Shown one piece after another: positions 9,002 through 17,452 of a DNA stretch of 33,576 bases. The translations under genes were made by a program, and so were the position numbers. This DNA comes from an uncultured Clostridium sp. GTDB lineage: Bacteria; Bacillota; Clostridia; TANB77; CAG-508. The stretch covers positions 1 to 33,576 of the forward strand of contig CAOKVW010000010.1 in assembly GCA_948472955.1 (NCBI GenBank). The letters are read 5' to 3'. The notes under the pieces were generated by a model. The model was not told the DNA's origin. It saw nothing but the letters and a program-made list of their open reading frames with translations, and did no database searches. How positions within the stretch are numbered: the stretch's first letter is position 1; each line of letters begins with the position of its first letter.

Positions 9002-10020
9002 CTCAAATTCTTTCTTCTTAGCTGACCGCAGGCTGCATCAATATCAGAACCTAGCTCTCTTCTGATAGTAGCCACTATTCCATGTTCGTTCAAATAATCC
9101 CTAAATTTCATAATATTTTCATTGGAACTTTTGTCAAATTTTCCATTTTCAATTTTATTAATCGGTATCAAATTCACATGGCATAACATACCTTTTAGCA
9201 ATTTAACAAGTTGCTTGGCATCTTCTAAATTATCATTATTGTCTTTGGCTAACGCATATTCAAAAGAAATTCTTCGATTCGTTTTGGCTATGTAATCTTT
9301 GCAAGCTTGCAATAATTCTTCAATTGGATAGGTGTTATTGACTGGCATCATACTACTTCTTTTTTGGTTATCTGTTGCATGCAAAGAAATAGATAAAGTG
9401 CATTGGATATTTTCTTCTGCTAATTGATATATTTTAGGAACCAATCCACTGGTTGAAATGCTGATATGCCTTGCTCCTATGTTCAATCCTTTTGGATGGT
9501 TGATTAATCGAATCGCATTGACTACATTTTTATAGTTGTCCAATGGTTCTCCTATTCCCATCAACACTACATTAGAAATTCTTTCTCCTGTATCTTGTTC
9601 CACTCGTATAATTTGTTCCACGATTTCCCCACTGGTCAAATTTCTGACAAAATTAATTCCTGTAGAAGCACAAAATTTGCATCCCATTTTACAGCCAATT
9701 TGAGAAGATATACAGATACTATTCCCATGATGATATTTCATTAAAACGGTTTCAATTGCATTGCCATCTAATACATCGAATAAATATTTGATGGTTCCAT
9801 CTTTGGATTCTTGCTTTTTTAAAATGTTAAAATTACATATCGTGTAATTGCTTTTTAATTTTTCTCTTAGTTCTAGTGATAAATTTGTCATTTCATCAAA
9901 TGTTTGTACTTTTTCGTGATACAACCATTGGAAGATTTGCTCTGCTCGAAATGGCTTTTCTCCTATTTCTTTTAACTCTTGTTTTAATTCTTCTAAATGA
10001 TAATCTTTTATATTTTTCAT
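8995..10020 (-). CDS. rlmN: 23S rRNA A2503 / tRNA A37 C2-methyltransferase RlmN
   Basis: A radical-SAM enzyme of 341 residues that methylates C2 of A2503 in 23S rRNA and A37 of some tRNAs. The cluster motif CKMGCKFC (C-x3-C-x2-C) is at about 109-116, and the second catalytic cysteine sits in the C-terminal AACGQLR. Its ATG overlaps the stop of the preceding small gene as ATGA, which implies translational coupling. GGAAGGAATAGTAAGGAACA precedes the start. The stop codon is supplied by a family D repeat. Confidence 0.96.
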   Translation of the reverse strand: MKNIKDYHLEELKQELKEIGEKPFRAEQIFQWLYHEKVQTFDEMTNLSLELREKLKSNYTICNFNILKKQESKDGTIKYLFDVLDGNAIETVLMKYHHGNSICISSQIGCKMGCKFCASTGINFVRNLTSGEIVEQIIRVEQDTGERISNVVLMGIGEPLDNYKNVVNAIRLINHPKGLNIGARHISISTSGLVPKIYQLAEENIQCTLSISLHATDNQKRSSMMPVNNTYPIEELLQACKDYIAKTNRRISFEYALAKDNNDNLEDAKQLVKLLKGMLCHVNLIPINKIENGKFDKSSNENIMKFRDYLNEHGIVATIRRELGSDIDAACGQLRRKNLRG

Positions 10021-10220
10021 TGTTCCTTACTATTCCTTCCTATTTCTTTTGGAATGATTATTTTACTACTTGACTGTGGTCTATTTGGTTTTATTAAATC
10101 GTCTAATCGTTGCATCATTTGATAGTCTTTTCCATAAACAAACATGAAAAGACTTTGTCTGATTTTATCATATATGGTTTCTTTTTTAATAACAAGACTT
10201 GTTTCCCTTAGATTAGACAT
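10017..10220 (-). CDS. small protein of unknown function, coupled to rlmN
   Basis: A 67-residue protein (MSNLRETSLVIKKETIYDKI...), basic, with no membrane segment or known motif that I recognise. It is supported as real by AAGGAGAAAGTTG before ATG 10220, by the 11-nt gap after the membrane protein and by the ATGA overlap with rlmN. No function is proposed. Confidence 0.65.
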   Translation of the reverse strand: MSNLRETSLVIKKETIYDKIRQSLFMFVYGKDYQMMQRLDDLIKPNRPQSSSKIIIPKEIGRNSKEQ

Positions 10221-10231
10221 CAACTTTCTCC

Positions 10232-10795
10232 TTACATATGAAATTTCCTAACAATTTCTTCCTTTACATCTCTAGCGCACAACACCAAGCAAAGCACAAA
10301 ATTCAAAACGGAAACCCCGCTGGCAATCATGCTCAAAGTCTTATCTTGCACCATATGTTCTGTCATAAAAACAACAGGTAACATACTAAAAAACACAATC
10401 ATTAATTGATAAATGGCATATTTAATATATTTCTTATAACTAACAATGGTTAAGACCAGCATTGTCACATTGGCAATCATAATCATAATGGGAATCGCTA
10501 TATTGATAGACCATCCCTTCCTTCCCAATTTGTAGTCAATATAAAACGTTAGTAGCGAAAGTGCTATGGTTTGTAATAACACATGACCTGCTATATTAAT
10601 ATTTTTCTTAATCGAATACATAACCACAACCCAGCTATATAAAATTCCTGCATTTACGAAAGCCGCCCATGGAATACTTGGTGTTGTCAATTTGTTAATA
10701 ACAACTAGAATAAGAGCCATTCCTATGGATAGGCTCAATAATAATTTTATGATTTTATCACTTTTCTTTGCTTTTATTTTCTCCGGATATATCAT
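10232..10795 (-). CDS. six-helix membrane protein, probably DUF6320 family
   Basis: A 187-residue protein with about six hydrophobic segments, near residues 16-36, 42-62, 69-87, 95-117, 123-145 and 153-173. Its first 13 codons overlap the end of the acyltransferase gene by 38 nt in another frame. The combination of this kind of small membrane protein with an HXXXDG acyltransferase and an alpha/beta hydrolase recurs in Clostridia, and I recall such proteins being placed in DUF6320. Function unknown; modification or transport of a lipid-like product is a guess from the neighbours. Confidence 0.65.
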   Translation of the reverse strand: MIYPEKIKAKKSDKIIKLLLSLSIGMALILVVINKLTTPSIPWAAFVNAGILYSWVVVMYSIKKNINIAGHVLLQTIALSLLTFYIDYKLGRKGWSINIAIPIMIMIANVTMLVLTIVSYKKYIKYAIYQLMIVFFSMLPVVFMTEHMVQDKTLSMIASGVSVLNFVLCLVLCARDVKEEIVRKFHM

Positions 10796-12071
10796 CTAAA
10801 ACACCATTACTTTCTATTTCTATTTTGATTCCTTTTTCTTTTAGAAATTCATAAAATCTTTTTTCTATATGGTTATCTTGCAAAATCGAGGTAAAGGTAA
10901 AAACCATCTTGTTTTCAAATGTACAACTAGAACACTTTACTTTCTCCACTGGTTCAGGTGCAATTAGCATTAAAAAGTAATCAATATAATCTTTATACTT
11001 CCCGATAATACCAATTCTTCCTATGTTAGAAAAAGTAGTTGTCGTATATTTTCTAATTTCGATATAACTTAATCGAACCAATGCTTTTTTCACTAGCAAA
11101 GGAACTGGTCGAATCAATGGATTATTCCCTATCTTTACATTGGTTGACATGGTTTTCACAATTTCTTCTTCTGTCAATCTTTTGTTAAAATCTTTTTTTA
11201 CAAAATCTAAAATCTTTTCAAAGGTATCTAAATCATTTTTTTTCATTTCGCCTTCTACGGTAATGTAAGAAAAGAAATTTGACATCGTTTTAGAAGGAAA
11301 ATATCTTTTCAAATTCACAGGAATGCATATTTTAATCGGTCTTTTTCCTTTTGCTTTTTTGTAATTTTCCTCATAAATACAATACATTAAAACAGCTGTT
11401 AAATACTGCGTAATCGTTGCTCCTTGTTTTTTACTTTCTTGCTTTAATGCCTCTAAATCCATTATTTGATGAATAGCACTAATCGCTCCTAATTTTATTT
11501 TTTTCCCTTTTAAGACATATGCTTTTTTACCAGAAGCATTTGATTTCGCCTTTTTATCATAATTTTTCATGTAGCTATCTTCTGTATCATAATCCTCAAT
11601 CTTTCTAATTCTTCTCTCTTCTTCATTTAGTATCTCTGGGTGTATCAACTCTAAATACGTATAAATAATCTCCTTAAAAAAAATTGTCCCACTATTTCCA
11701 TCTGTTAAAGAATGAAAAATGTCAATATTGACTTTATTTTTAAAATAAGTAACTTTAAACAAATAATTATTATTACGCCTACTATCCATATATTGACAAG
11801 GATAATCTTGCTCCTCCTCAATAATAGGCTCCTTCGTATTATGCTCTAAATAATACCAAAAAAAACCTGCCTTCATTCTCACTTTAAAAGACTTATACTT
11901 TTCCAAAGTTTGCTTCACTGCTTCCTCCAATATCTTCGCATTTACGCTTTCCTTCAAAACAGCTGACAAGCGAAATACCGTACTATATCTCTTCCCTGTG
12001 GACATTGGAAAAATCTTTGCTGAATTATCCAGTCTCCTCCAATACAATTTATTACTATTTTTATCTCTCAT
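10758..12071 (-). CDS. condensation/alcohol-acetyltransferase-like acyltransferase
   Basis: A 437-residue member of the CoA-dependent acyltransferase superfamily (condensation domains, wax ester synthases, PapA, alcohol acetyltransferases). The catalytic motif HXXXDG appears as HSLTDG near residue 115. The N-terminus (YWRRLDNSAKIFPM) matches the clostridial alcohol-acetyltransferase-like family. No carrier-protein partner is present. It sits between an esterase and a membrane protein, suggesting acyl transfer to a small or lipid molecule; the substrate is unknown. ATG 12071 follows AGAAAGGAATTAAA. Confidence 0.75.
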   Translation of the reverse strand: MRDKNSNKLYWRRLDNSAKIFPMSTGKRYSTVFRLSAVLKESVNAKILEEAVKQTLEKYKSFKVRMKAGFFWYYLEHNTKEPIIEEEQDYPCQYMDSRRNNNYLFKVTYFKNKVNIDIFHSLTDGNSGTIFFKEIIYTYLELIHPEILNEEERRIRKIEDYDTEDSYMKNYDKKAKSNASGKKAYVLKGKKIKLGAISAIHQIMDLEALKQESKKQGATITQYLTAVLMYCIYEENYKKAKGKRPIKICIPVNLKRYFPSKTMSNFFSYITVEGEMKKNDLDTFEKILDFVKKDFNKRLTEEEIVKTMSTNVKIGNNPLIRPVPLLVKKALVRLSYIEIRKYTTTTFSNIGRIGIIGKYKDYIDYFLMLIAPEPVEKVKCSSCTFENKMVFTFTSILQDNHIEKRFYEFLKEKGIKIEIESNGVLDDISGENKSKEK

Positions 12072-12089
12072 TTTAATTCCTTTCTTGGT

Positions 12090-12190
12090 TTGTTTTGGTT
12101 TGTTTTGGGACAGGCACCATCATACCCCTTTTGTGGTGTTCTGGGACAGACCCCATGATACCCCTTTTGGCTACTTTTGGGACAGGTTTG
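12090..12190. repeat. family E repeat, copy E2
   Basis: Three GGGACAG words and two close copies of CC(A/C)CATCATACCCCTTTT-like phrases, related to 3340-3425. With E3 it forms a large imperfect inverted repeat around 12190-12285. This gap holds no gene. Confidence 0.6.
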
Positions 12191-12284
12191 TATGTTTAAT
12201 TTCATCATATTTTGACTATTATTTTATGCATATTTTGTAACTATAGCAAAAAATATGTCGACATTTGTTTTTTATAGTCATTCT

Positions 12285-12350
12285 AGACCTGTCCCAAAAA
12301 GTACCTTAGGGGATAAGTGGTGCCTGTCCCAAAACGCACCCCAAAACATC
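12285..12350. repeat. family E repeat, copy E3, forming the esterase 3' end
   Basis: Inverse of E2 (CCTGTCCCAAAAAGTACC... and GGTGCCTGTCCCAAAAC). The last residues of the esterase (LGQAPLIP) and its stop at 12306 are encoded inside it. Confidence 0.6.
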
Positions 12351-13224
12351 TAAAATTTCCTGATACCCTTGTTGTATCAGTTCTTGACTACTGTTTTTTT
12401 CTATCATCCATATATGACTGGCTTGCTCATATTCTTTGACATTAATTTGGCTCCCTATACCTACTTTTTCTGCTTTTTCTTTTAGTAAGTGTACGTCTGG
12501 GTTTAAAATGTCATAGGTTCCTGTTAATATGGTTATATTTTTTAATTTGGATAAATCACCTTCTATGGGATTGACCAAATAATTGTTGATGCCATCTTCT
12601 CCTGCATAGGCAAACCCAGCTAATTTTAAAGTTTCTTTGTTTAGTTGTTTATCCTTTTCTTCTATTTCTTCGATAACTGGATTGGTCAATCTAACGTCTA
12701 ACCACGGTGAAATTAAAATGGTTTTGGCTGGCATTGTTAAATTGTCTTCTCCTACTCTTTCCTCTAATGCTAATCCTAATCCTGCTCCTGCTGAATCCCC
12801 CATTAAGACAAAATGATTGGTATCAATTCTGTCTATGATTTCTTTATATAAGGGAACTACCATTTTGAATACGTCTTTATAGTTGTATTTGGGTGTTAAG
12901 GGATAGTCTGGAAAAATGATGGTTGCTCCTGTATCATTTGCAATTTGCTCGAGGAATTCCCAATGTTGTTTGGTTGCTTCTGCTACATATGAACCACCAT
13001 GAAAATATAATATTTTGAGGTCAGATTTTTCCCTGTTTTTTGGTGTTACGATGAATATGTTTCTTCCCATAAATTGCTTTGTTTCTATTTGGCATATCTC
13101 TTTTATCTCTTTTGGTACTTTAGTTTGTATGTCTATTATCAAGTAATAAGCAATTATCGATAATAGAACTGCTATTAAAATGAGTATGATACCGTAAAAT
13201 TATTTTTGTTGTTTTCAGCTTCAT
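12306..13224 (-). CDS. membrane-anchored alpha/beta hydrolase (HSL-like esterase), split by a +1 shift at CGG
   Basis: A hormone-sensitive-lipase-like esterase: oxyanion motif FHGGSY, nucleophile elbow GDSAG, late Asp/His region (GTYDILNP, ASHIW). The visible long frame starts only at TTG 13142, but ATG 13224 is preceded by GAGAAAGGAATAAT. From it, ten codons (MKLKTTKIIL) lead to an in-frame CGG (13192-13194). Skipping the C gives GIILILIAVLLSIIAYYL, an obvious signal anchor, joined to IIDIQTKVPKEI. The product is about 305 residues, normal for the family. A stop codon blocks the other frame just upstream, so the anchor is reachable only through the shift. The C-terminus comes from a repeat. 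Substrate unknown. Confidence 0.78.
13192..13194 (-). other. +1 shift site in the esterase gene (TTA CGG T)
   Basis: In-frame CGG at codon 11. Skipping C gives GGT (Gly) and opens the membrane anchor. Confidence 0.75.
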
Positions 13225-13297
13225 ATTATTCCTTTCTCATTTGCTTCTTTTTTGCTATTTTATCATAGTTCCTATGAAAAAAAAACATTTTTCCCAT

Positions 13298-13511
13298 AAA
13301 AAATCCCCCGCCTTAGCCGTCAGTTGCCTTGAATTTTTAAGGACCTGCTCCTAAAAACAGGTGGGTGCCTACCTAAATATTCATGGGCTTCTCACTCTAT
13401 TATGTGAGCTTGCACGCCATATTCAGAGAGTCGGCCCCTCTTATCGTGTGTTGGTTCTAAAAATTCTGCCTATACGTACTATGCAGGGTAAATTTGATTA
13501 CTTATTAAGTT
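13298..13511 (-). ncRNA. ssrS: 6S RNA
   Basis: 6S RNA mimics open promoter DNA and binds the housekeeping RNA polymerase. On the minus strand the order of words fits 6S: GTGAGAAGCCCATGAATATT, GGTAGGCACCCACCTG, CAGGTCCTTAAAAATTCAAGG and CTGACGGC, with the 5' ACCCTGC able to pair with the 3' GCGGGG before a T-run at 13299-13304. Length is about 210 nt. It has its own promoter and lies between the esterase and hlyIII genes. I assign it from memory of conserved segments; a covariance-model search would settle it. Confidence 0.72.
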
Positions 13512-13517
13512 ATTTTT

Positions 13518-13546
13518 ATTTTAGCATAGCCTATGCTAATTTACAA
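13518..13546 (-). promoter_or_regulatory. promoter of the 6S RNA with a palindrome in the spacer
   Basis: Minus-strand TTGTAA (13541-13546), 17 nt, TAAAAT (13518-13523). The spacer carries a perfect 17-nt palindrome, TAGCATAG-C-CTATGCTA (13522-13538). Confidence 0.55.
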
Positions 13547-13687
13547 ACTAGAAACATCTCTTAATTATTCTTAATTGTCTTATTCTATTTATCTATCTTT
13601 GTTTTTCTATAAAAATCTCACTCAATGAATGTTTTTTATGATTTGCTTTTTTTCTTTGAAAATGTTAAAATAAAATGAGTTTGTGTA

Positions 13688-13718
13688 AGCAAAGAATTTT
13701 TGGTTCTTTGCTTTTTTT
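13688..13718 (+). terminator. orphan plus-strand terminator
   Basis: AGCAAAGAA and TTCTTTGCT with a 7-nt loop, followed by seven T. It faces the plus strand, where no gene is visible upstream; 13512-13687 may encode a small plus-strand RNA, but I see no convincing promoter. Confidence 0.5.
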
Positions 13719-13727
13719 ATATTGTAG

Positions 13728-13804
13728 GAAAGTTCGTTACACATATAATCGTTGACACAAAATCAAAGATTTTGACAACGATTTATCCTAGTAGGAGAAC
13801 TTTC
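13728..13804. repeat. three-tier nested hairpin downstream of hlyIII
   Basis: GAAAGTTC/GAACTTTC enclose AATCGTTG/CAACGATT, which enclose AAAATC/GATTTT. A further simple hairpin (AGAATTTCT/AGAAATTCT) lies near 13831-13864. This gap (13512-13878) holds no ORF that I accept. Confidence 0.6.
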
Positions 13805-13878
13805 TGTACAAGATAAATATGGGAATTTATAGAATTTCTTTGCAGTTGCCACCGCATAGAAATTCTTGAATTCGTTTT

Positions 13879-14553
13879 TTACATGACATATATCAATATG
13901 CACAAAAATTGCAGAAAACTACCCAATAAAATAAACAAATGAAAAATGGAATGAGCATATTTATATTTCTTTCCGAATCCATATACAATCGCTCCAATGG
14001 TATAGGCAATTCCTCCTGCCACTAAAAGAATCATTCCCTTTGTCGTTAATAATTGTGGTAATACATTGGCTTTTACAAGAATACACCATCCCATTAACAA
14101 ATAACATATCATAGAAAATACTTTAAACTTTTTAATATCAATGGAATTTAATACAATTCCTAAAATAGCCAGTGCCCATATAACACCAAATATAAGCCAA
14201 CCAGATAAGGCATCATATTCTCTAATCGAACACAAAGCAAAAGGTGTATAAGAACCAGCAATCAATAAAAATATGGAACAATGGTCTAATACTTGAAATA
14301 CTTTTTTGGAATTGATTTTGGGACTTAATCCATGATAAATGCTAGACATCGTATATAAAAGAATCATCGTTCCTCCATAAATAGCTGCACTTACTATACC
14401 ATATAGATTACTATTTAGCACTGCAAAAGCAATGCACAACACTGTTGCAACAATTCCCAAAACAGCACCAACAATGTGTGATGTCATATTGAAAATTTCT
14501 TCTCCTTTTGTATAAGTTGGTAATATTCTATCTTTTAATTTTGTTCTTTGCAT
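13879..14553 (-). CDS. hemolysin III / PAQR family membrane protein
   Basis: A 224-residue protein with seven hydrophobic segments. The family motifs are present: SH in the first helix (MTSHIVGA), SSIYHGLSP, DHCSIFLLIAGSYTPF, and the C-terminal H-x3-H (AHSIFHLF), which in PAQR proteins form a zinc site. ATG 14553 follows GGAGAGAAAT. It lies 80 nt after sigK and may be read with it. The biological role of bacterial members (YplQ/YqfA-like) is poorly defined, mostly linked to membrane homeostasis. Confidence 0.9.
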   Translation of the reverse strand: MQRTKLKDRILPTYTKGEEIFNMTSHIVGAVLGIVATVLCIAFAVLNSNLYGIVSAAIYGGTMILLYTMSSIYHGLSPKINSKKVFQVLDHCSIFLLIAGSYTPFALCSIREYDALSGWLIFGVIWALAILGIVLNSIDIKKFKVFSMICYLLMGWCILVKANVLPQLLTTKGMILLVAGGIAYTIGAIVYGFGKKYKYAHSIFHLFILLGSFLQFLCILIYVM

Positions 14554-14633
14554 ATTTCTCTCCTAAAATTATTTTTGTCTATTTTACCATAAATATTCTT
14601 CATAGGAAAGTTTTTCACAATAAATTTACAAAA

Positions 14634-15342
14634 CTATTCTTTTATTTCTTGTGCTAATTTATCAATCGCTTTTGTTTCAATACGAGACACATAAGAACGA
14701 GAAATTCCCATCATGGTTGCTATTTCGTTTTGTGTTTTTGGCTTGTGACCTCCTAATCCAAAACGCAATTCTAAAATTGTCCTTTCTCTATCTTTCAAAA
14801 TCTCTTTCATCTTCTGACCTAATAATTTTATTTTCATTTTAATGTCTACTTCTTCTTCGATATTTCTCTCATTATTTTCTAAAACTTCTTGTAAGGTTAC
14901 TACATTGTCATCTTTATCTTTTCCAATTGGCTCATTTAGATAAACTTCTGCTCCTAATTTCTTCGTTGCCCTCAAATGCATTAAGATTTCATTGTCAATA
15001 CATCGAGATACATAGGTTGAAAGCCTTGCTCCTTTTTCTATGTTAAAACTATTAATTCCTTTAATGAGACCTACGGTTCCAATGGATATTAAATCATCTT
15101 GCTCTACTTTTGCTGTACTGTATTTTTTGGCAACATGAGCAACTAATCTTAAGTTTCGTTCAATTAAAATATTTCTGGCCTCCTCATCTCCTTTTGCCAT
15201 TTGTTCTAAACAATTTTTTTCTTCTTCTGCGGTTAGTGGTTCTGGGAATAAGGCTGCCCCTTGAATATATCCGAACAACAAATACGGCTGATTTTAGAAA
15301 TTCTAAAAAACCTAATATTCCTGTCATACAAAGCGATAGCAA
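14634..15342 (-). CDS. sigK: sporulation sigma factor SigK (pro-sigma-K), split by a +1 shift at CGG
   Basis: Late mother-cell sigma factor. The visible frame from 15281 lacks its N-terminus. A TTG start at 15342, preceded by GGAGGTG, reads a hydrophobic stretch ending FLEFLKSAVFVV, then hits an in-frame CGG (15271-15273). Skipping the C continues as GYIQGAALFPEPLTAEEEK, the typical SigK opening. Region 2 (NLRLVAHVAKKY, DLISIGTVGLIKGINSF) and region 4 (ELRFGLGG, ISRSYVSRIETKA) follow. Total is about 235 residues, normal for pro-SigK. The shift lies at the junction of the membrane-bound pro-sequence and the mature protein. SigE and SigK are similar; the short pro-sequence favours SigK. Confidence 0.85.
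15271..15273 (-). other. +1 shift site in sigK (GTT CGG A)
   Basis: In-frame CGG at codon 24. Skipping C gives GGA (Gly), restoring VV-GYIQGAALFPEPL. Confidence 0.85.
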
Positions 15343-15515
15343 TATAAATGCACCTCCATTTTTGCTGGTTTAAGTTTTCTCTATTTCTACTTAAACTTTC
15401 TCCATATAATCCAATATATGTTTTGCAAAAATGAAAAGTGCATGACCCTTTTATCTTTTTTATAAACATTTTCTTTTGCCTTTTATTTTAAAAGTTTGTG
15501 TGTTTTTATGAATCA

Positions 15516-16289
15516 TTAAATCCCCATAATATTATAGCCATTATCCGCATAAACCACTTGACCTGTAACACTATCTGACATAGAACTCAATAAAAATGTA
15601 GCCACATTTCCGACCTGTATCGTTGTCACATTTTGATGTAGTGGTGCCTTTTCTTCTATCACTGTCAAAACAGAGCCAAAATCTTTAATCCCTTTAGCAG
15701 ACAATGTTTTAATTGGACCTGCTGAAACAGCATTGACTCTCATTCCTTCTTTTCCTAAATTTTCCGCCAAATATCTAACACTTGACTCCAAAGCTGCCTT
15801 TGCTACTCCCATCACATTATAGTTATCAATTACCTTAGTAGAACCATGATAAGTCAATGTCACTAAACTTGCCTTTTCATTTAGCATATCTAACTCTTTT
15901 GCCATTCTAGCTGCTAACACAAAAGAATAACTGCTAACATCACAAGCATGGGCAAATCCTTCTTTACTGGTAAAAATAAAATCATGATGCAAATCTTCTG
16001 TATTGGCATGAGCAACTGCATGCACGATACCATCTATTTTTCCATTTTCTTCTTTGATTTTAGTAAAAGCCTCTTTTACCACTTCATCTTCAGAAGCTCC
16101 ATTTAGCACATATGCTTTACTTCCTTTAAATTCTGATATTAATTCTTCTATTTTATCTTTATTTTCTTCTCCCATATAGGTAAAGATAAGTTTTGCTCCA
16201 TTTTCATAAGCAGATTTCGCAATTCCAAATGCAATACTCCACTTATTTCTAATTCCCATAATTAAAATTTTCTTTCCTTCTAATAACAT
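15516..16289 (-). CDS. fabI: enoyl-[acyl-carrier-protein] reductase FabI
   Basis: NADH-dependent last step of fatty-acid elongation. A 257-residue short-chain dehydrogenase with the FabI-type variant nucleotide site (IMGIRNKWSIAFGIA) and the Y-x6-K catalytic pair in YNVMGVAK. The C-terminus SVTGQVVYADNGYNIMGI is typical. GTAGGAGGAAAAGAGA precedes the start. Many Clostridia use FabK instead, so FabI at the end of this operon is a minor oddity. A family A hairpin separates it from accA. Confidence 0.95.
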   Translation of the reverse strand: MLLEGKKILIMGIRNKWSIAFGIAKSAYENGAKLIFTYMGEENKDKIEELISEFKGSKAYVLNGASEDEVVKEAFTKIKEENGKIDGIVHAVAHANTEDLHHDFIFTSKEGFAHACDVSSYSFVLAARMAKELDMLNEKASLVTLTYHGSTKVIDNYNVMGVAKAALESSVRYLAENLGKEGMRVNAVSAGPIKTLSAKGIKDFGSVLTVIEEKAPLHQNVTTIQVGNVATFLLSSMSDSVTGQVVYADNGYNIMGI

Positions 16290-16326
16290 TCTCTTTTCCT
16301 CCTACTTTTTTATTATATTTTATTCT

Positions 16327-16442
16327 TAATTAATTCTATTTTTTATGAAGTGACTATTCGGGGGGACCAACAAGTTACAATCTGTTATGCAATTACAGAT
16401 TGTTCGTAGTTGGGAGTCACAAAGAAAAAATAGAATTAATTA
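16327..16442. repeat. family A hairpin element, copy A1 (accA-fabI gap)
   Basis: 18-nt complementary outer arms (TAATTAATTCTATTTTTT and inverse), GTGAC/GTCAC, CCAAC/GTTGG and ACAATCTGT/ACAGATTGT, with the unpaired core CGGGGGGA. No ORF. Confidence 0.85.
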
Positions 16443-16449
16443 GAAATAT

Positions 16450-17257
16450 TTATAAAGTCTTATATTCGCCCATATTTCTAAATTTCTGATACCTCTCCTC
16501 AACAATAACCTCTGGGCTTTTATCCTTCATTTCTTCCATCGTTTTTTGTATCTCTTTCTTTAAGCTCTTAGCCACTTTTAAAAAGCTTTCCTCTTCCTCT
16601 CCCTTAGGTTCTTTCATAATCTTGTCAATTATTTTCAACTCATATAAATCTTTCGCTGTCAATTTCATTTTTTCAGCGGCCTCTTTTGTTCTAGAAGCAT
16701 CTTTCCACAAAATGCTAGCATAGCCCTCTGGTGACAAGATAGAATAAATAGCATTTTCCAGCATAAGCACTTTATTTCCAACACCTAAAGCTAAAGCTCC
16801 TCCACTTGAACCTTCACCAATCACAATGGCTATCACAGGCACTTTTAATTTACTAAGCTCCAACATCGAACTAGCAATGGCTTCTCCGTTGTCCTCTTTC
16901 TTCTGCTCCAATACCCGGATAGGCTCCTTTGGTATCAATAAAAGTAATCACTGGTCTTTTAAATTTTTCTGCTTGTTTCATAAAACGGATGCCTTTTCGA
17001 TATGCCTCTGGATTTGGCATGCCAAAATTTCTTTCTATGTTTTCTTTCGTCGTTCTTCCCTTCTGTTCTGCTATTATGGTATAATTCTGATTTCCCATTC
17101 TTGCCAAACCACAAACAATGGATTTATCATCTTTAAAATTTCTATCACCATGTAATTCTATAAAATCGTCAAAAATTTCTTCGATATAATCTAATGCTGT
17201 TTTTCTTTTGGGGTCTCTTGCTATTTCTACTTTTTCCCATGCTGTTTGTTCTTTCAT
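16450..17257 (-). CDS. accA: acetyl-CoA carboxylase carboxyltransferase alpha subunit, split by a +1 shift at CGG
   Basis: With AccD it forms the carboxyltransferase that makes malonyl-CoA. From ATG 17257 (GGAAGGAATGGAAA upstream) the frame reads to ...[11 protein letters not shown], then meets an in-frame CGG (16886-16888). Skipping the C gives [19 protein letters not shown], the expected GQGEAIA motif, then [13 protein letters not shown]. The total is about 268 residues, normal for Bacillota. Without the shift the protein ends four codons later, before half of the crotonase-like fold. The gene follows accD in the usual order. As AccA is normally essential for de novo fatty-acid synthesis, a dead copy would be surprising. 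Confidence 0.9.
16886..16888 (-). other. +1 shift site in accA (CAA CGG A)
   Basis: In-frame CGG at codon 124. Skipping C gives GGA (Gly), restoring GQ-GEAIA. Confidence 0.9.
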
Positions 17258-17272
17258 TTTCCATTCCTTCCT

Positions 17273-17363
17273 AAGATGATTTTGGAGATGCCCTTAGCTG
17301 TGCGTGCATTAAGCAAGCTTACAGATAAGTAATACCTTTAGGTACGGAGGAAAAAATCATCCT
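17273..17363. repeat. family D miniature repeat, copy 2 (accA-accD gap)
   Basis: Reverse-orientation homologue of 8911-9001; shares CTTACAGATAAGTAATACC and TTTAGGTACGGAGG and the terminal AAGATGATTTT. Confidence 0.75.
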
Positions 17364-17404
17364 TTTTTTATCACTTTCAAATTATTGGTCGTATCATTTT
17401 ATAT

Positions 17405-17439
17405 AAGATGATTTTTTCCTCCGTCCCCAAAATCATCTT
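17405..17439. repeat. family D remnant, internally deleted
   Basis: Only the ends remain: AAGATGATTTTTTCCTCCG joined to CCCCAAAATCATCTT. It looks like a deletion derivative of the 91-nt unit, 42 nt from copy 2. Confidence 0.65.
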
Positions 17440-17452
17440 GAATTTTAATTTC

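Noticed and set aside
13361..13564. 67-residue plus-strand ORF
   Set aside because: Antisense to the 6S RNA, no ribosome site, no recognisable sequence.
15233..15469. 78-residue minus-strand ORF
   Set aside because: Different frame over the sigK pro-sequence; Cys/Arg-rich random composition. The sigK frame explains the region.
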